64,000 nt of DNA from Chamaea fasciata (GCA_029207755.1 JARCOQ010000016.1:9348501-9412500), one strand, 5' to 3'; shown: positions 48,736 to 60,170, numbered from the stretch's first letter. Numbers and translations are program-made. Notes: generated by a model from the sequence alone, not told the origin.

Positions 48736-48954
48736 GGCCCCGGGTAGCTCGGTGTTGGAGCATCAGCCCGGCTGTGGCGCAGCAGCGGGGGGCTCAGTGA
48801 TCACTCTCTCTTGGGGTTGGGGACGGGGCTGTGCTGAGGTCAGGCTGCTGTCAGGCCCGGCTTTGTGTCCCAAGCACGTGTCAGCCCACCAGGCAGGCTT
48901 GTGGAGCGTCCTGCAGCACTCAGTGCTCTTGTCTGGTTGACCAGGTGCCGATCA

Positions 48955-49010
48955 GTCACAGTTTGGACTCAGTGATCTCGGAGGGCTTTTCCAATTAATT
49001 CAGTTAATTT
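48955..49010 (+). mobile_element. CR1 LINE extreme 3' end
   Basis: TTTGGACTCAGTGATCTCGG then AGGGCTTTTCCAATTAATTC. Confidence 0.55.
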
Positions 49011-49319
49011 GTGATCGCTCCCGGCAGTGGACCGTGTCCTTAGAGTAATAATAAATCCACCAGGGGCAATAAGAATCCTCTCCTTCCCTTAAAAACCGCT
49101 TCCTTAAACAAGTGAGGACATTCCCTGCTCCTTCTGGTGCCTTCAGATCATCACCCCGAGACGTTTTGCTGCCGGGGGACTTTGGGAAGCGGGAGATGGG
49201 ACGAGGGCCAGGATGTGGGATGGTGTGGGAAAGGCTGAGCTGTGGAAGCAGCCAGCTCCTGCCTAGCAAGGGTTAAAGCCGGATCAGGGGGCTGCTGGAA
49301 GAGTTCAGTTGTTTCACAT

Positions 49320-49640
49320 TAGGCCGGGCAGCCCTGGCTGCCTTCCGTGCTCGGGGAGCCGGGGGCCGAGTCCCCGGCGCTAAATCTGCGTAACCGATGC
49401 CGCACAACTGGCACCAGCCTTGACCACAAGTGGCCGTTCAAATAAACATCCCCGGGCTTAACTGACAGGCAGCAGCGAGCAGAAACAGCCCGGCATGATG
49501 GGGAATATTAAACACCCAGCCAGGACCGAAAATTTCGGCAGGCAAATCCTCCCCCCGTCCCCGCCCCGGCATCGCCCCGGCCCCGCCGCATCAATGGGAG
49601 CAGTGTTTGGGATCGGCCCGGGGGTGACGGGGTGGTGCCA
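49320..49640. promoter_or_regulatory. CpG-rich block beside minisatellite
   Basis: CpG-dense sequence (GGGGGCCGAGTCCCCGGCGC, CCCGCCCCGGCATCGCCCCG) with an AT-balanced insert, AGTGGCCGTTCAAATAAACA. It may be a small CpG island or a conserved element. There is no exon evidence. Confidence 0.3.
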
Positions 49641-49660
49641 GCCGTGTGGGAGGTGGGAGA

Positions 49661-50530
49661 AGTCCAGCCCAAAACACAGCCCGGGTTAACACGGGGCATG
49701 AGCCTCAACACGGGGCATGAGCCTCAAGGTGGCACCGGGACTGAGAAATCCAGCCCAAAGGCTGTCCTGGGAAATGCAGGGTACAAACCCCACAGCAACG
49801 CTGGGACTGAGAAATCCAGCCCAAAGGCTGTCCTGGGAAATGCAGGGTACAAACCCCACAGCAATGCCAGCACCGAGAAATCCAGCCCCAAACATATCCC
49901 AGGAAAACACAAGGCACAAACCAACCCCGTGACAGCACTGGGATGGAGAAATCCAGCCCCAAATATATCCCAGGTAAACAGAGGACGTAAGGCCCATGGC
50001 AGCACCAGGATGAAGAAATCCAGCCCAAAACGTATCCTGGGTAAAGACAAGGCACAAGCCTCACAGTGGCACTGGGACTGAGAACTCCAGCCCCAAATAG
50101 ATCCCAGAAAAACACAAGGCACGAGCCCCAGGGTGGCACCAGGACCAAGAAATCCAGCCCAAAACACATCCAGAGGAGGTAAACAGAGGGCATGAGCCCC
50201 ATGGCAGCACTGGGATGAAGAATCCAGGCCCAAAATATCCCAGGAAAACACAAGGCACAAGCCCCAGTGTAGCACCAGGATGAAGAAATCCAGCCTTAAA
50301 CCTATCCCGGGTAAAGACAAGGAACGAGCCCCATGGCAGCACCAGGACTGACAAATTCAGTCCAAAACCTTTCCTAGGAAACACATGGCACGAGCCCCAC
50401 AGCAACACCGGCACCAAGAAATCCAGCCCCAAACCTGTCCCGGGAAAACACAGGGCATGAGCACAGGATGGAGAAATCCAGCCCCAAACCAATCCCAGAA
50501 AAGCACGGGGCAGCCCCATGGCAGCACAGA
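49661..50530. repeat. Minisatellite of about 66 bp, about 13 units, 0.87 kb
   Basis: The unit has GAGAAATCCAGCCCAAAAC, ATCCCGGGTAAACACAAGGC and ACGAGCCCCATGGCAGCACC. Thirteen AATCCAGCCC-type cores were counted, 56-86 bp apart. It is the longest minisatellite in the window by total length. Two of the early units (49745-49870) are almost identical, pointing to recent expansion there. Confidence 0.93.
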
Positions 50531-50599
50531 GGATGGGAGCTGCCATCCCTCGGGCACTGAGCTGCTCTGGGATCTTGTCTGACGTTAGGAAAGGAGGCA

Positions 50600-50720
50600 A
50601 AAGGCTTTATTGAAAATGAGCTGCTTGCCTTAGGTCGGCAGATTTATTTATAATGGTGATTTGTGAGCGCTCCAAGTTGGGACAAGAGTGAGGGCGTTAT
50701 TATGTCCACGGGGATGGAGG
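50600..50720. promoter_or_regulatory. Candidate conserved non-coding element
   Basis: A unique block just after the minisatellite: GGCTTTATTGAAAATGAGCT, GCAGATTTATTTATAATGGT, GGGCGTTATTATGTCC. Confidence 0.28.
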
Positions 50721-51321
50721 AGCGACACTTTTATTGGGTGGAATTTATCTGCCCGGAGAATTTCTTTATTTCTTTTTTATAAGAAAAGCAGAGAAACGAG
50801 CAGCACTTACAAAACAAGCGATTACACAAGGGCAGAACTTGCCAGAGCTCGAGGCAAGAGGATTTGGACATTGGTTGGTGCTGCTGGGAGAGGTTTCTTC
50901 CCTCCTGGATAACAGCACGACTCCCTGCTCCGGCACGTGCTGCTTGAAATCCGTCACGTTTTTGTGTCACAAGGGAAAGCACTGGAGTTATTAAGGGTGT
51001 TCCCTGAAGTTGTGTCCCTTTAAAGTGGAGTTAATTATTGGTTTTGCCCAAGGAAGGCCTTGAGCAGGACGAGGACGTTTCTAACAAGTGCAGGTTTTGT
51101 GTTCAGGGGTTCCAAAGATGCCCCAGCCTGCTCCCTGACATGAGCAGGGTTTGCCATTCTGTGTCGCTGCGTGTGTGTATTATTGTCCTGGAGTATTGTT
51201 GTGTTTCTGTAAGAAGTCACTCATTTAACCCTTTGATTGTTTATAAAAGAGTTGTTGGGATGATGGCCACACCAGGGCATCACACAGTGCCTGTGTCACT
51301 GCTGGAGAGGTGCAGCTCATG

Positions 51322-51600
51322 ATGAATCACAGAACCAGACTGGTTTGGGTTGGGAGTGATCTTAAAACCCATCTAATTCCAACCCCAGCTCCTTCCACTA
51401 TCCCAGGCTGCTCCAAGCCCTATCCAACCTGGCTTTGGACCCTTCCAGGGATCCAGGGGCAGCCACAGCTTCTCTGGGAATCTGTCCCAGTGCCCTCCAC
51501 CCTCACAGGGAAGGATTTCTGACTAATCTCTAATTTAATTCTCCCTTCTTTCAGTTTGAAGCTGTTCCCCCTTGTGCTGCCACTCCAGGCCCTCGTTCTT
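51322..51600 (-). mobile_element. CR1 LINE 3' end, longest plain copy
   Basis: Reverse-complement: AATCACAGAACCAGACTGGT, TCCAAGCCCTATCCAACCTG, GGATCCAGGGGCAGCCACAG, then TAATCTCTAATTTAATTCTC and TTTCAGTTTGAAGCTGTTCC, which reach further 5' than most copies here. Confidence 0.9.
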
Positions 51601-51894
51601 TGGCGAGGGGGAGCAGAATTGGCTGCAGGATTCACCCAGCCGAGTTTGGACATCAGCTCCTCATGGCCAAGGCTTTTCTTGTGACTTGTTTTGCTTGTCC
51701 TAAATTCTTTCCGGCCGCATCCTTTGTTACTGGGGAGAAAGCCTACACCAGAAACAAACTCTCCCAAGCTTCTGGCACCATCTTTGGGACAGCAACCTGG
51801 TTTTTCCTGATGTCTCATTTTCATCCCACCCTGCTCTAGAAATGGTTTCTGACTTGGATGGTTTGTGACAGGACGTTCGGAGCTGGATCAGTCG

Positions 51895-52012
51895 CGATGG
51901 TTCCTGTGGATTTAAAACCACGTGGATGTGGCACATGGGGACGTGGGTTGGTGGTGGCCTTGGACTCGATGGTCTCAGAGCTCTTTTCCAGCCTGAATGG
52001 TTGTGCTGTGCT
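51895..52012 (+). mobile_element. CR1 LINE 3' end
   Basis: Sense: ACCACGTGGATGTGGCACAT, TGGACTCGATGGTCTCAGAG, TTTCCAGCCTGAATGGTTG. Confidence 0.83.
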
Positions 52013-52530
52013 GGGTGTGCTCTGTCTCCTGGGCAGTTGCAGAGTCAAACGAGTTCCCCCCGTCCCGCCGCCGGCGCTGGCCTTGGCTCGGTGGCGTTCC
52101 AGTTCGGAGAATTCCAGTGACCAACCAGGTAGTCAGCTCCTCAGTGGCACAATTTACCCTTTGTGAGCGCGTCTTATGAAAGCTCTCACTGTTTGTCTCG
52201 AGTTGTGGAGGGAGGGGGGAGAAAAAGAAAAAAAAAACAAACCCCAACCTGACTGTAAACGTCCAGGCCACGGAGCTGCCTAATCCAAACACAGGCACGA
52301 GCCGGGGCTCCGTGTGTTCCTTGGCCTGGTGCTGAGCTCGTGTTTATGAGCACACACCAAAAAAAAAAAAGAAAAGCCCTCTGAAGGAGACTGGTCCTGG
52401 GTTTAGCACTGGACTTTTTAAAGGAGAAAAAAAGAATGAAGGAATGAGGGGCTGTGGGAGAGCAGCCGTGGGGTGTTTTTGGGGCGGCGAGGGGTAAAGC
52501 TCTGGGTGCCCTGAGTGGGTGTAGCCTTTG

Positions 52531-52613
52531 GAAAGATGTTCTGAAAGATGTTCTGAAAGATGTCCTGAAAGATGTTCTGAAAGATATTCAGAAAGATGTT
52601 CTGAAAGATGTTC
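52531..52613. repeat. 12-bp tandem repeat, seven units
   Basis: The unit is GAAAGATGTTCT, with one GAAAGATGTCCT and one GAAAGATATTCA variant. Confidence 0.94.
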
Positions 52614-53269
52614 TTCCACTCTCCAGAGCCATAGGTTTGCCCTCCAAGGCACCAGAGTGTGCAAGGAACTCTGTGGAAAAAGTTTCAAAATAGTCCTGAT
52701 GACCTTTCTGGAGATGGGAATGGCCATGGGGATGAGCAGGAGCGTTGTCAAGGGAGGCTGGAGGTGCCAGAGGTCCCTGTGCCAGCCAGTCTTGTCCGGG
52801 CTGGGATTAAGAGCACAGAAGATGCTGCTGGCCTGGGATGACCCACATTCCTCGGGGAAGAAAAGTTGACATCCTTCCCTTTGGAACGTTTCCCACTTGG
52901 GCAGAACGAGGGGTTAATGTTGGAATTGTTGAGCTCTGTCCCCTCAGCCCGCTCCATGTGGGAGCTTTGGGTCTTGCAGTGATGCCCAAGGCTTGGTGTG
53001 GTGTCCTGCCTGTGTTTTCCCTCCTTTGCATTGTTTGTTCCCATCGCTTTCCTGTTTCTGGATTGATCAGTGGTGCCTGGCGGGAGCTGGAAAATCCCTC
53101 CCCGTGCTCATGAACCAAAGCAGAACCTCTGGCCTGCAGGAGAGAACACCAAGTGAACCCCAAATAACGGGTGTTAAAGGCAAATGTAAAATGGCAGAGG
53201 GCACACGGAGTAAGCAGAGGTATTTTCTGGCTGTCTGGTCGAAGGTTTGGTATCATTTTTCTCCAGGAT

Positions 53270-53610
53270 TACAGGGGCTTTCACCTCATAAATTTGGGCC
53301 TGTTTGAGGTCGTTAATCTTTCTTTACATGTTGCCTTGCAATTTTAGAGCTTTGCCACCATCTGGGATCACATTTTAAATGGAGTTTCCACTCACTACGT
53401 CCCCTTTTCAGGGAATTATTTATATATGGAGAAATGCATAATAAATACATCAGCTCTGGGTTGTTTTTAAACATTTTCAGGGCTTACCTTGTGTGGAAAA
53501 ACTTGTCTTCTCTAATAGAGAGTCATAACAGTGACCAATTAAAGGATCACGTTTGCAATATGCTCTTAAATGGCAATTTAAAATATTGGTGAGTGATCCG
53601 CGGGGAAAGG
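53270..53610. promoter_or_regulatory. Strong candidate conserved non-coding element
   Basis: About 340 bp of AT-balanced, repeat-free sequence: GTCGTTAATCTTTCTTTACA, CCATCTGGGATCACATTTTA, AAATGCATAATAAATACATC, GAGTCATAACAGTGACCAAT, TGCTCTTAAATGGCAATTTA. Its texture is that of deeply conserved vertebrate enhancers. Conservation itself cannot be checked here. Confidence 0.4.
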
Positions 53611-54677
53611 GAGCTCCGGGCCGGGGGGAGCTGAGGTGGAAAATCCTGGAGTGTGAGACAGAACAGCACCATCTGATGGAAACAGCAAACCTGGAGAGAG
53701 ATTTCAGCTCCCCCCTCTTGCCTTTGGGGTGGGACCTTCTCGTGTTGCCCTTAAATCTTGGGGTTTTTTTCCCAATATGGTGGTGTTGGGTCAAAGTTTG
53801 GATTTGACAATCCTGAAGGTGCTTCCCTGGTTCTTATGGATGGACCTTCCAGCCTGTCCCACCCCCTAAACCCAACCTGGCCCATCTCTGCTGCTCCTGA
53901 CAAGCCCCAAAGGCTGGGAGGACCCACGCTTGGTCCCACCAGCAGTTCCTGGCCCCAGAAGAGCCGAGGTGTCTGCCCCAGGCCCCGCCAGCTGTTTGAA
54001 CGGGGGTTTGGAACAAATAAACAGCCCCAACAGCCCAGCGGTTCCTGGTGTAATTTTAGCTCAGGACCTCTGCAGGAATGTCCAGGATAAATAGGTGAAT
54101 CTGTAATCCATCCCCAATTAAGTGGATATTCCGGGAGCAGCTCGGAGCACGTTACGGAGGAGCAGTGTCAATAAACAGGGATGCTGCCGGCCTTGGAAAC
54201 GTGGGCTCTCTTCCTGGAGGGGGAAGGCTCAGGACCAGGAGATGGGGTGCAGGCTGGAAAAGCAAACAAAAAGGAGCTTTCTGCCCCCAGCCAGGTGGTT
54301 GGGATTCCAACTCCCATCGTTCAGTGTCCCCCAGATCCTTCCCGGGGTGATTCACCCTGAGCAAAACTGAACGAGGTTTCACCTCCGGCCGTGACTTTAC
54401 TGCGTTGTCAACAGGAAAACAACAAATTCCCCGGGATATTTTACAGTGCTGAGGCATGAAATTGCAGGGCAGAATCTTCTCCCCAAGCCCCCTTTTCCCC
54501 TCTGGCAGCTGCAGCAGCCGTTCCCTAAGAAACCCAACCTCTCCAGACGTGAATCGCTGCTGGGATTTTTAACTTTTCCTTCGCTCAGCCGGGAGGAACG
54601 GGGACCTGCTAGAGCTCTGAAAAAACCTCCGAGCGACGGCCGGCTGGGGGAAAGGAGTTAAAAATGAACCAGCAGAT

Positions 54678-54715
54678 TTTTTTTATATATATATATATAT
54701 AAAAAGTAAAAATAT
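54678..54715. repeat. (TA)n microsatellite
   Basis: TTTTTTTTATATATATATAT followed by ATAAAAAG. Confidence 0.9.
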
Positions 54716-55060
54716 ATGTTCTCCATCTGAAGTTTATTTAGGTCCTTTGGGAGAGTGGCGCGGCACCACGTCTCTACTAAATTGCCAACATTTTATGGCC
54801 GTGCTGGCACCGAGTCAAACACACATCTCCTTGGCTTGCTCTGCTGTCTTAAACAGGCAGATTCCAGTCTGTTTTTCTATGGGCTGAATATTCCTATTGA
54901 CTGGGCTGAGGGGAGCTCTGCCCAGCAAGAACCTACAGGCAACTTCTCTTTTTATTACTTTATTGAGGCTTGATTATTTTGATATTGCGCTGCCGAAGAG
55001 CCGACCCCTTGTGACCCACTGGATGTCAGAGCAGTGTGCATTTCAAGCCAGATCCAGCTT
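54715..55060. promoter_or_regulatory. Strong candidate conserved non-coding element
   Basis: About 345 bp of unique sequence: CTGAAGTTTATTTAGGTCCT, CTACTAAATTGCCAACATTT, ATGGGCTGAATATTCCTATT, TTTATTGAGGCTTGATTATT, GTCAGAGCAGTGTGCATTTC. No homopolymer or CR1 signal until the T run at 55060. Confidence 0.4.
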
Positions 55061-56119
55061 TTTCTTCTTTTTTTCTTTTCTTTTTTTTCCCCCCTTCTGA
55101 TTTTATTTGGATTGGAATCTTATTAATAACTGGAAAGTTTTGAAGGGGCTATTTTTAACTGCTTAGCTGTCGGGAGTATTTCAGTAGCGTGGACGCGGAG
55201 CTTTGAGGGTACAGATAAAACACCCCCAGCACAAGGTGCTGCTGGATTTAAACCCAGCCTGAGCAGGGTTTAAACCCAGCCTGAGCAGCTCCCTGCTCCG
55301 TTTCCTTCCCAAACCCTTCCCTACATGAGAATCCTTGTGCAAAACCCTCTCTGCTGCTCATCAATCAAAGTCACTGTATGCGTGGAGCTTTTCCGTGGTG
55401 AGGAAGCTCCAGAATCTCCCCCTGTTCCAAGCAGGGTGGGTTTTTTAGGAATCCTTGGTTGCTGTAGAATCAGGGACAGGTTCAGGCAGGACTGGTTGAG
55501 GCTGGCTTCGGGCAGGACACCCATCTGCCCACACCTCCAAGCAGCTGGGAGTGACCCCGTTATCTCCTCTCCTCCCGCTGCCTCCTCGCACGGGGCTGGG
55601 GAGACGTTCCCGCGGGGCTGGGGAAGGTTGGAGCTTTGATCTGCAGATGCCTGAGGAGCCAGGTCAGCATCTGAGGCAGAAAGGACTGGCAGGGAAGGGC
55701 CTGTTGGACCAGGCTGATCCAATTACGCTCCACGATGGAGAATCCTCTTTGGTTTTTGGTCCAGAGCACAGGAGAAGCGAGGGCTTTGCTTTGAAGCCGA
55801 GGAGATGAGTTCATGCCTCAGTGCCTGGGAAGCTGGAGAGCCGAGCTTTGCAGCTCATCTGGATCCTCCACAGCACTCCAGAAAACATTTAATAAACCTC
55901 TCAGCCTGCTTTTCCAGGGAACTGCTGCTCCTCACGCTCGGCTGCGTGCGCCAAAGGCTTTCCCCTCTCTCCTGACTGTGGGAGCCTGTGGAGCTGCTCC
56001 TGACGTGTTCCCTGCACCTCTGTGGGGTCAGGGCTGAGGATATTCCATGATTCCATAGGGCAAGGGATGGCTTCGGACTGCCGGAGGGCAGGGCTGGCTG
56101 GGATAGTGGGGAGGGATTG

Positions 56120-56312
56120 TTCCCTGGGAGGATGGTGGGACGCTGGCACAGATTCCCGGAGAAGCTGTGGCTGCCCCTGGATCCCTGGAAGTGTCTCAGG
56201 CCAGGCTTGGATCAGTCTGGGACGGTGGAAGGTGTCTCTGCTCATGGCAGGGTGTGGCACCAGATGAGATTTAAGATCCCTTCCAACCCGGCTCATTCTG
56301 GAATTCCGGGGT
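56120..56312 (+). mobile_element. CR1 LINE 3' end
   Basis: Sense: TCCCGGAGAAGCTGTGGCTG, CCTGGAAGTGTCTCAGGCCA, then CCCTTCCAACCCGGCTCATT. Confidence 0.87.
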
Positions 56313-56414
56313 GTTTTTTCCACCAAACAGTTGTTTTTTTTCATTATTTATTCCTACTTGCTGTTGTTCCGTTTCCCTCTGTCAGGATTTCTCTGCCATG
56401 AGGTGCACTTGCTT

Positions 56415-56462
56415 GGGTTTGCTGATCTCAGAGGGCTTTCCCAACCTAAACCATTCCACGAT
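56415..56462 (+). mobile_element. CR1 LINE extreme 3' end
   Basis: TTGCTGATCTCAGAGGGCTT then CCAACCTAAACCATTCCACG. Confidence 0.65.
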
Positions 56463-56544
56463 CCCCTGATCCCTCACCCTCCACACTCCCCTGCTGCTCA
56501 GCTCCTTGCCTGGCAGCTGTGCTGTGAGCCCAGCAAGGAATCCC

Positions 56545-56625
56545 AGGACGGTTTGGGTTTGGAAGGACCTCAAATCCCATCCCATTCCCAGGGCAGGGAC
56601 ACCTTCCCCTACCCCAATCCCTGTG
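56545..56625 (-). mobile_element. CR1 LINE extreme 3' end
   Basis: GGACGGTTTGGGTTTGGAAG then CCCAGGGCAGGGACACCTTC. Confidence 0.7.
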
Positions 56626-56814
56626 TGAGCACTGGGTTGTTTGAGGACAATGTGGGATTTGTTTCCCTGCAGAAGAGCCTGGAGCTCTCCCTGGGCTGGG
56701 CTGGGCTCTCCAAGCCCGGGATTAAATCCTCCCTTGGAGTTTTCTGGAAAGCTGTGGCAATGACGGGGCCGGGAGGAGGGACCCTGGGCATTCACAGCCC
56801 CCGAGAAGAGCCTT

Positions 56815-56935
56815 CGCTCCACTGTATAATGGCCTTCTGTTGGCTTTTAGTGGGGTGCAGTTTAGTAAATTAGGAGTCTTCAGGTACTTAGCACTTTAAT
56901 GGTTCTCACTAAGAACATAATTAAACCATAGACCC
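56815..56935. promoter_or_regulatory. Candidate conserved non-coding element
   Basis: A unique block: GTGCAGTTTAGTAAATTAGG, TACTTAGCACTTTAATGGTT, AGAACATAATTAAACCATAG. Confidence 0.3.
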
Positions 56936-57489
56936 CGTAGGGAGAAAAAAAACCAAAAAAACCCAGTTTATTGTGCGTATTTTTAGACTCTGTTACCAGC
57001 CCTCATAAAAGCTGCTCGAGCCCAGGCGGGGAACAGGCCCGAGCTGGCGACCCAGAATTCCTGCAGCAGCACTCACACCTTACAAATCGGCCCCGTGAAT
57101 TAGGGAATTCACTTTCCTGCTCCCACTTCCAAAGGCGTTTGCAGCAGCGGTTTCTCCCCGGCTGCTGGAGGTTGCGGTGTTTGTGCCGACACGCAAAGCC
57201 AGGGTTTGCTAATTGTTGGGTTTTTTTAATTATTGGTCTTTAAAAGCAATACAATACAATTAATTGTGTTGTGTTACAATTTAAATGTGCGATTTAAAAA
57301 TTGTATTGTTTTCATTTATTTCCGGAGGGGCCCAGAAGTGGGGCTGCTCTGAGCCCAGGGCTCTGCTCCCTCTCCATGTGCATGCACCTTGGGATTGTTT
57401 AGTTCCTGTCTCCCTTGGAGCTGCATTTCCCATGTCTGTGTGTCAGGAGATCACAGTTCTGGATGCAGGAGAGCTCCCAACTGCTTCTA

Positions 57490-57828
57490 GGAGGTTTCCT
57501 AGGATGAAGGGATGGAGAGGGAATTTTCATCAGGCACAGGAGGGACGAGACAAAGGGGAATGGCTTCAAACTGAGAAAGAGCAGGTTTATGACGGAAGAT
57601 GGAATAAAATGGATTAAGGTGGAATGTTTGGATTAAATCCTCCCTGAGAGGGTGGGAGGCCCTGGCACAGGGTGCCCAGAGAAGCTGTGGCTGCCCCTGG
57701 ATCCCTGGAAATGTCCCAGGCCAGGTTGGATGGGGTTTGGAGCAGCCTGGGATAGAGGAAGGAGGTGGGAATTGAATAATCCTCCAGGCTCCTTCCAACC
57801 CAAACCATTCTGGGTTTCCATAACTCCC
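57490..57828 (+). mobile_element. CR1 LINE 3' end, long copy
   Basis: Sense: GGAATGGCTTCAAACTGAGA, GAGAGGGTGGGAGGCCCTGG, CCCAGAGAAGCTGTGGCTGC, CAACCCAAACCATTCTGGGT. Confidence 0.9.
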
Positions 57829-58314
57829 CTCCCAGCACAGCCACAAAACAAAGTGCAAAGCTCCAAATCCCAGGAACGAGCTGGGTGAGGAGAGCCTGGA
57901 AAGCTTTTCCCTCCTCCTGCGCTCTGACACCAACACCTCCAGCAGGGCCGGGATGTTTCTGTGGGAGAGGATTTCCCTGGAACAGCAGGTGTGGGACAAA
58001 TTCCCTCCCCAGTCCCAGCCCTGGGTGCATTCCCCAGGGAAAAAGGGAAAGCATCCAGGTCACTGGTGGACTCGGGCACAAAAAGACTCCAGGGAGTTCT
58101 GCAGCATCCCAGGCTGCTGGTGATCCCCAGGCTGCTCCTGCCTCAACGCCCCATCCCGAGGAAGCAGGGCTCCCTTCCCGGGAAACCTGTGCTGTGCAGC
58201 ATCTGGAAGGCATTGGGAGGAACACACACACACACAGAGATCTCCTCCCCCAGCAGCTTTTGAAGGATATCTGGGACATGTGAATCACTGGGCTCTGGTT
58301 TATCCTCAAATCCC

Positions 58315-58655
58315 ACATGGGTTTGGGAAGGAAAAGATCTTAAAGCTCATCCCATTCCCACCCCTGGCATGGCAGGGACACTTTCCACAATCCCAGGGTG
58401 CTCCAAGCCCTGTCCAGCCTGGCCTTGGACACTTCCAGGGATCCAGGGGCAGCCACAGCTTCTCTGGGAATCTGTGCCAGGGTCTCCCCACCCTCACACC
58501 CTCCAACCTGGCCTTGAGCTCCCCACTGCAGCGGGATTTGAGGCTGGAATTTTCTCTTCCTGCCCTGAAACAATTTGGGACGGCAATATCTCCACTCCCA
58601 GCTCCAACAACAAGCGGGAACAATACCTGTTAATGTGCTCATTCCAGTTGTAAGT
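58315..58655 (-). mobile_element. Composite CR1 tail plus unknown 140-bp segment
   Basis: The reverse-complement CR1 tail (58315-58500, GGATCCAGGGGCAGCCACAG) is fused to a segment, 58515-58655, that is not recognised as CR1: GCGGGATTTGAGGCTGGAAT, TAATGTGCTCATTCCAGTTG. The same fusion occurs inverted at 62945-63245. Confidence 0.83.
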
Positions 58656-58774
58656 GGGCGTGCCATTAGCAATGCTGCCTGCTCCCCGTGGTCCTCGTCC
58701 ATAAGTGAGAAACATTCCGACCTGTTGGCTCCATGCCTCAGCTGGGGCAGGTTTGGTTGAAAGCACTTTAAAAA

Positions 58775-59270
58775 AATTATATATAAAAATAAAAGTATAA
58801 ATATAAATATACATATAAAGATACATAGATTAAAATATATAAATAAAAGTATAAATATATATATGTGTACATATAAATATATAAATTTAAATATAAATTA
58901 TATGTAAATATACATATATAAATAAATATAAATATATAAAATATCGATATGTAAATATATAGAATTATATATGAATATGTAAAATATAAATACATAGATA
59001 TAGAATATAAAAATATAAATATAGATATAAATATAGATATAACTATAGATATAAATATAGATATAGATATAGATATAGATATAGATATAGATATAGATAT
59101 AGATATAGATATAGATATAGATATAGATATAAATTGTGATGATGGTAGTAATAATAATGATGACAAGAAGAAATTCCAATTATAAATAATAACAATTATG
59201 GTGATGACATAATAATGATGATGATGATGATGATGATGATGATAATAATAATAATAATAATAAAGAGCCA
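58775..59270. repeat. AT-rich array: (TATAGA)n core and (GAT)n/(AAT)n end
   Basis: A decaying ATAAATAT tract, then a clean ATAGAT hexamer array at about 59055-59132, then GAT and AAT triplets to about 59262. Almost pure A and T over 0.5 kb. Confidence 0.93.
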
Positions 59271-59749
59271 AGGAACAAGCTGTCTGTTTGGAAGGATAAA
59301 AGCATTTCTCAGCAATCTGGGATCAAAACAATCCCTCGGGGAGCCTCGCTGGGAAGGCTGCGAGCAGCCCAACACGGGATTAAGTGGAAGCAGGTCCTGG
59401 CAGAGGGGAAGGAGCCTGGGGGACACCTGGGGCTGCCCTGACCCCCCAGCCTGGCCAGAGTGGCCTTGGCAGAGCTCCCTGACCCCGGCCCGGCTCCATC
59501 CGGGCAGGAAGGATGCGGTCTGCTGTCCTCGGGGGCCGCAGCAGCCTCCAGCCCAGGCCAGGCTTTATTAATCCCAGCTTTGCTAATAAGGAATTACAAT
59601 AGTTGTGGGATTTGGCAGCGCGAGCGCGCTTGGCTGCCACGCATCCTGCAGGATTTGCCCCGTTTTTTGTTTGTATTTTGGATTTGGCTACAAATAATTT
59701 AAAGATGTGTTGCGTCTCCTTCAATTAACGTTTGTGTTTTCGACCTCTC

Positions 59750-59778
59750 TCTTTTTGTTGTTGTTGTTGTTGTTGTTG
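59750..59778. repeat. (TTG)n microsatellite
   Basis: About eight TTG triplets after a T run. Confidence 0.9.
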
Positions 59779-59814
59779 AAGTTTTAAAACAATGCCAGGG
59801 AATTCCAGCCTGTC

Positions 59815-60170
59815 AGATACGCTGAGATAAATTCACATTTATTCCTTTGCTCCAGAATATTTGCAGGATTCCTTAGAGTGGCACTTATTAACATATCAGA
59901 CTTTGGGCTTGTTCACTTTTGGAAAAATTTGCCCTTTTCTTGTGCTGGATGGAAAAAAAAAAACCTCCCGGTGTCAAAAAATTTCAGGCTGACAAAAGAA
60001 TAATATTGTCCCAAGGCCAGTATGTAAATACCTTAACCAGTATAACATGTTTAGAGGAATTACGCTTTCCTCTCCCAAATTACCATCTTGGAAAGCAGCT
60101 CGACCAGCACATTTATTTGAATTTTAAACATTTTGAAAGCAGATCTCCGAGGTTTTGAAATCTGGTTTCC
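59815..60170. promoter_or_regulatory. Candidate conserved non-coding element
   Basis: Unique sequence with GCTGAGATAAATTCACATTT, CACTTATTAACATATCAGAC, CCAGTATGTAAATACCTTAA and TTTGAATTTTAAACATTTTG. An A run near 59950 splits it. It lies between the AT array and the LTR. Confidence 0.35.

Noticed and set aside
49705..50320. Minus-strand open frames of about 180-198 codons that look like a repeat protein
   Set aside because: Produced by the 66-bp minisatellite; unit length varies, so the frame is not kept, and no start or splice context is convincing.
57240..57285. AATACAATACAATTAATTGT palindrome as a possible hairpin RNA
   Set aside because: Too short and AT-only; no microRNA-like arm or conserved flank.
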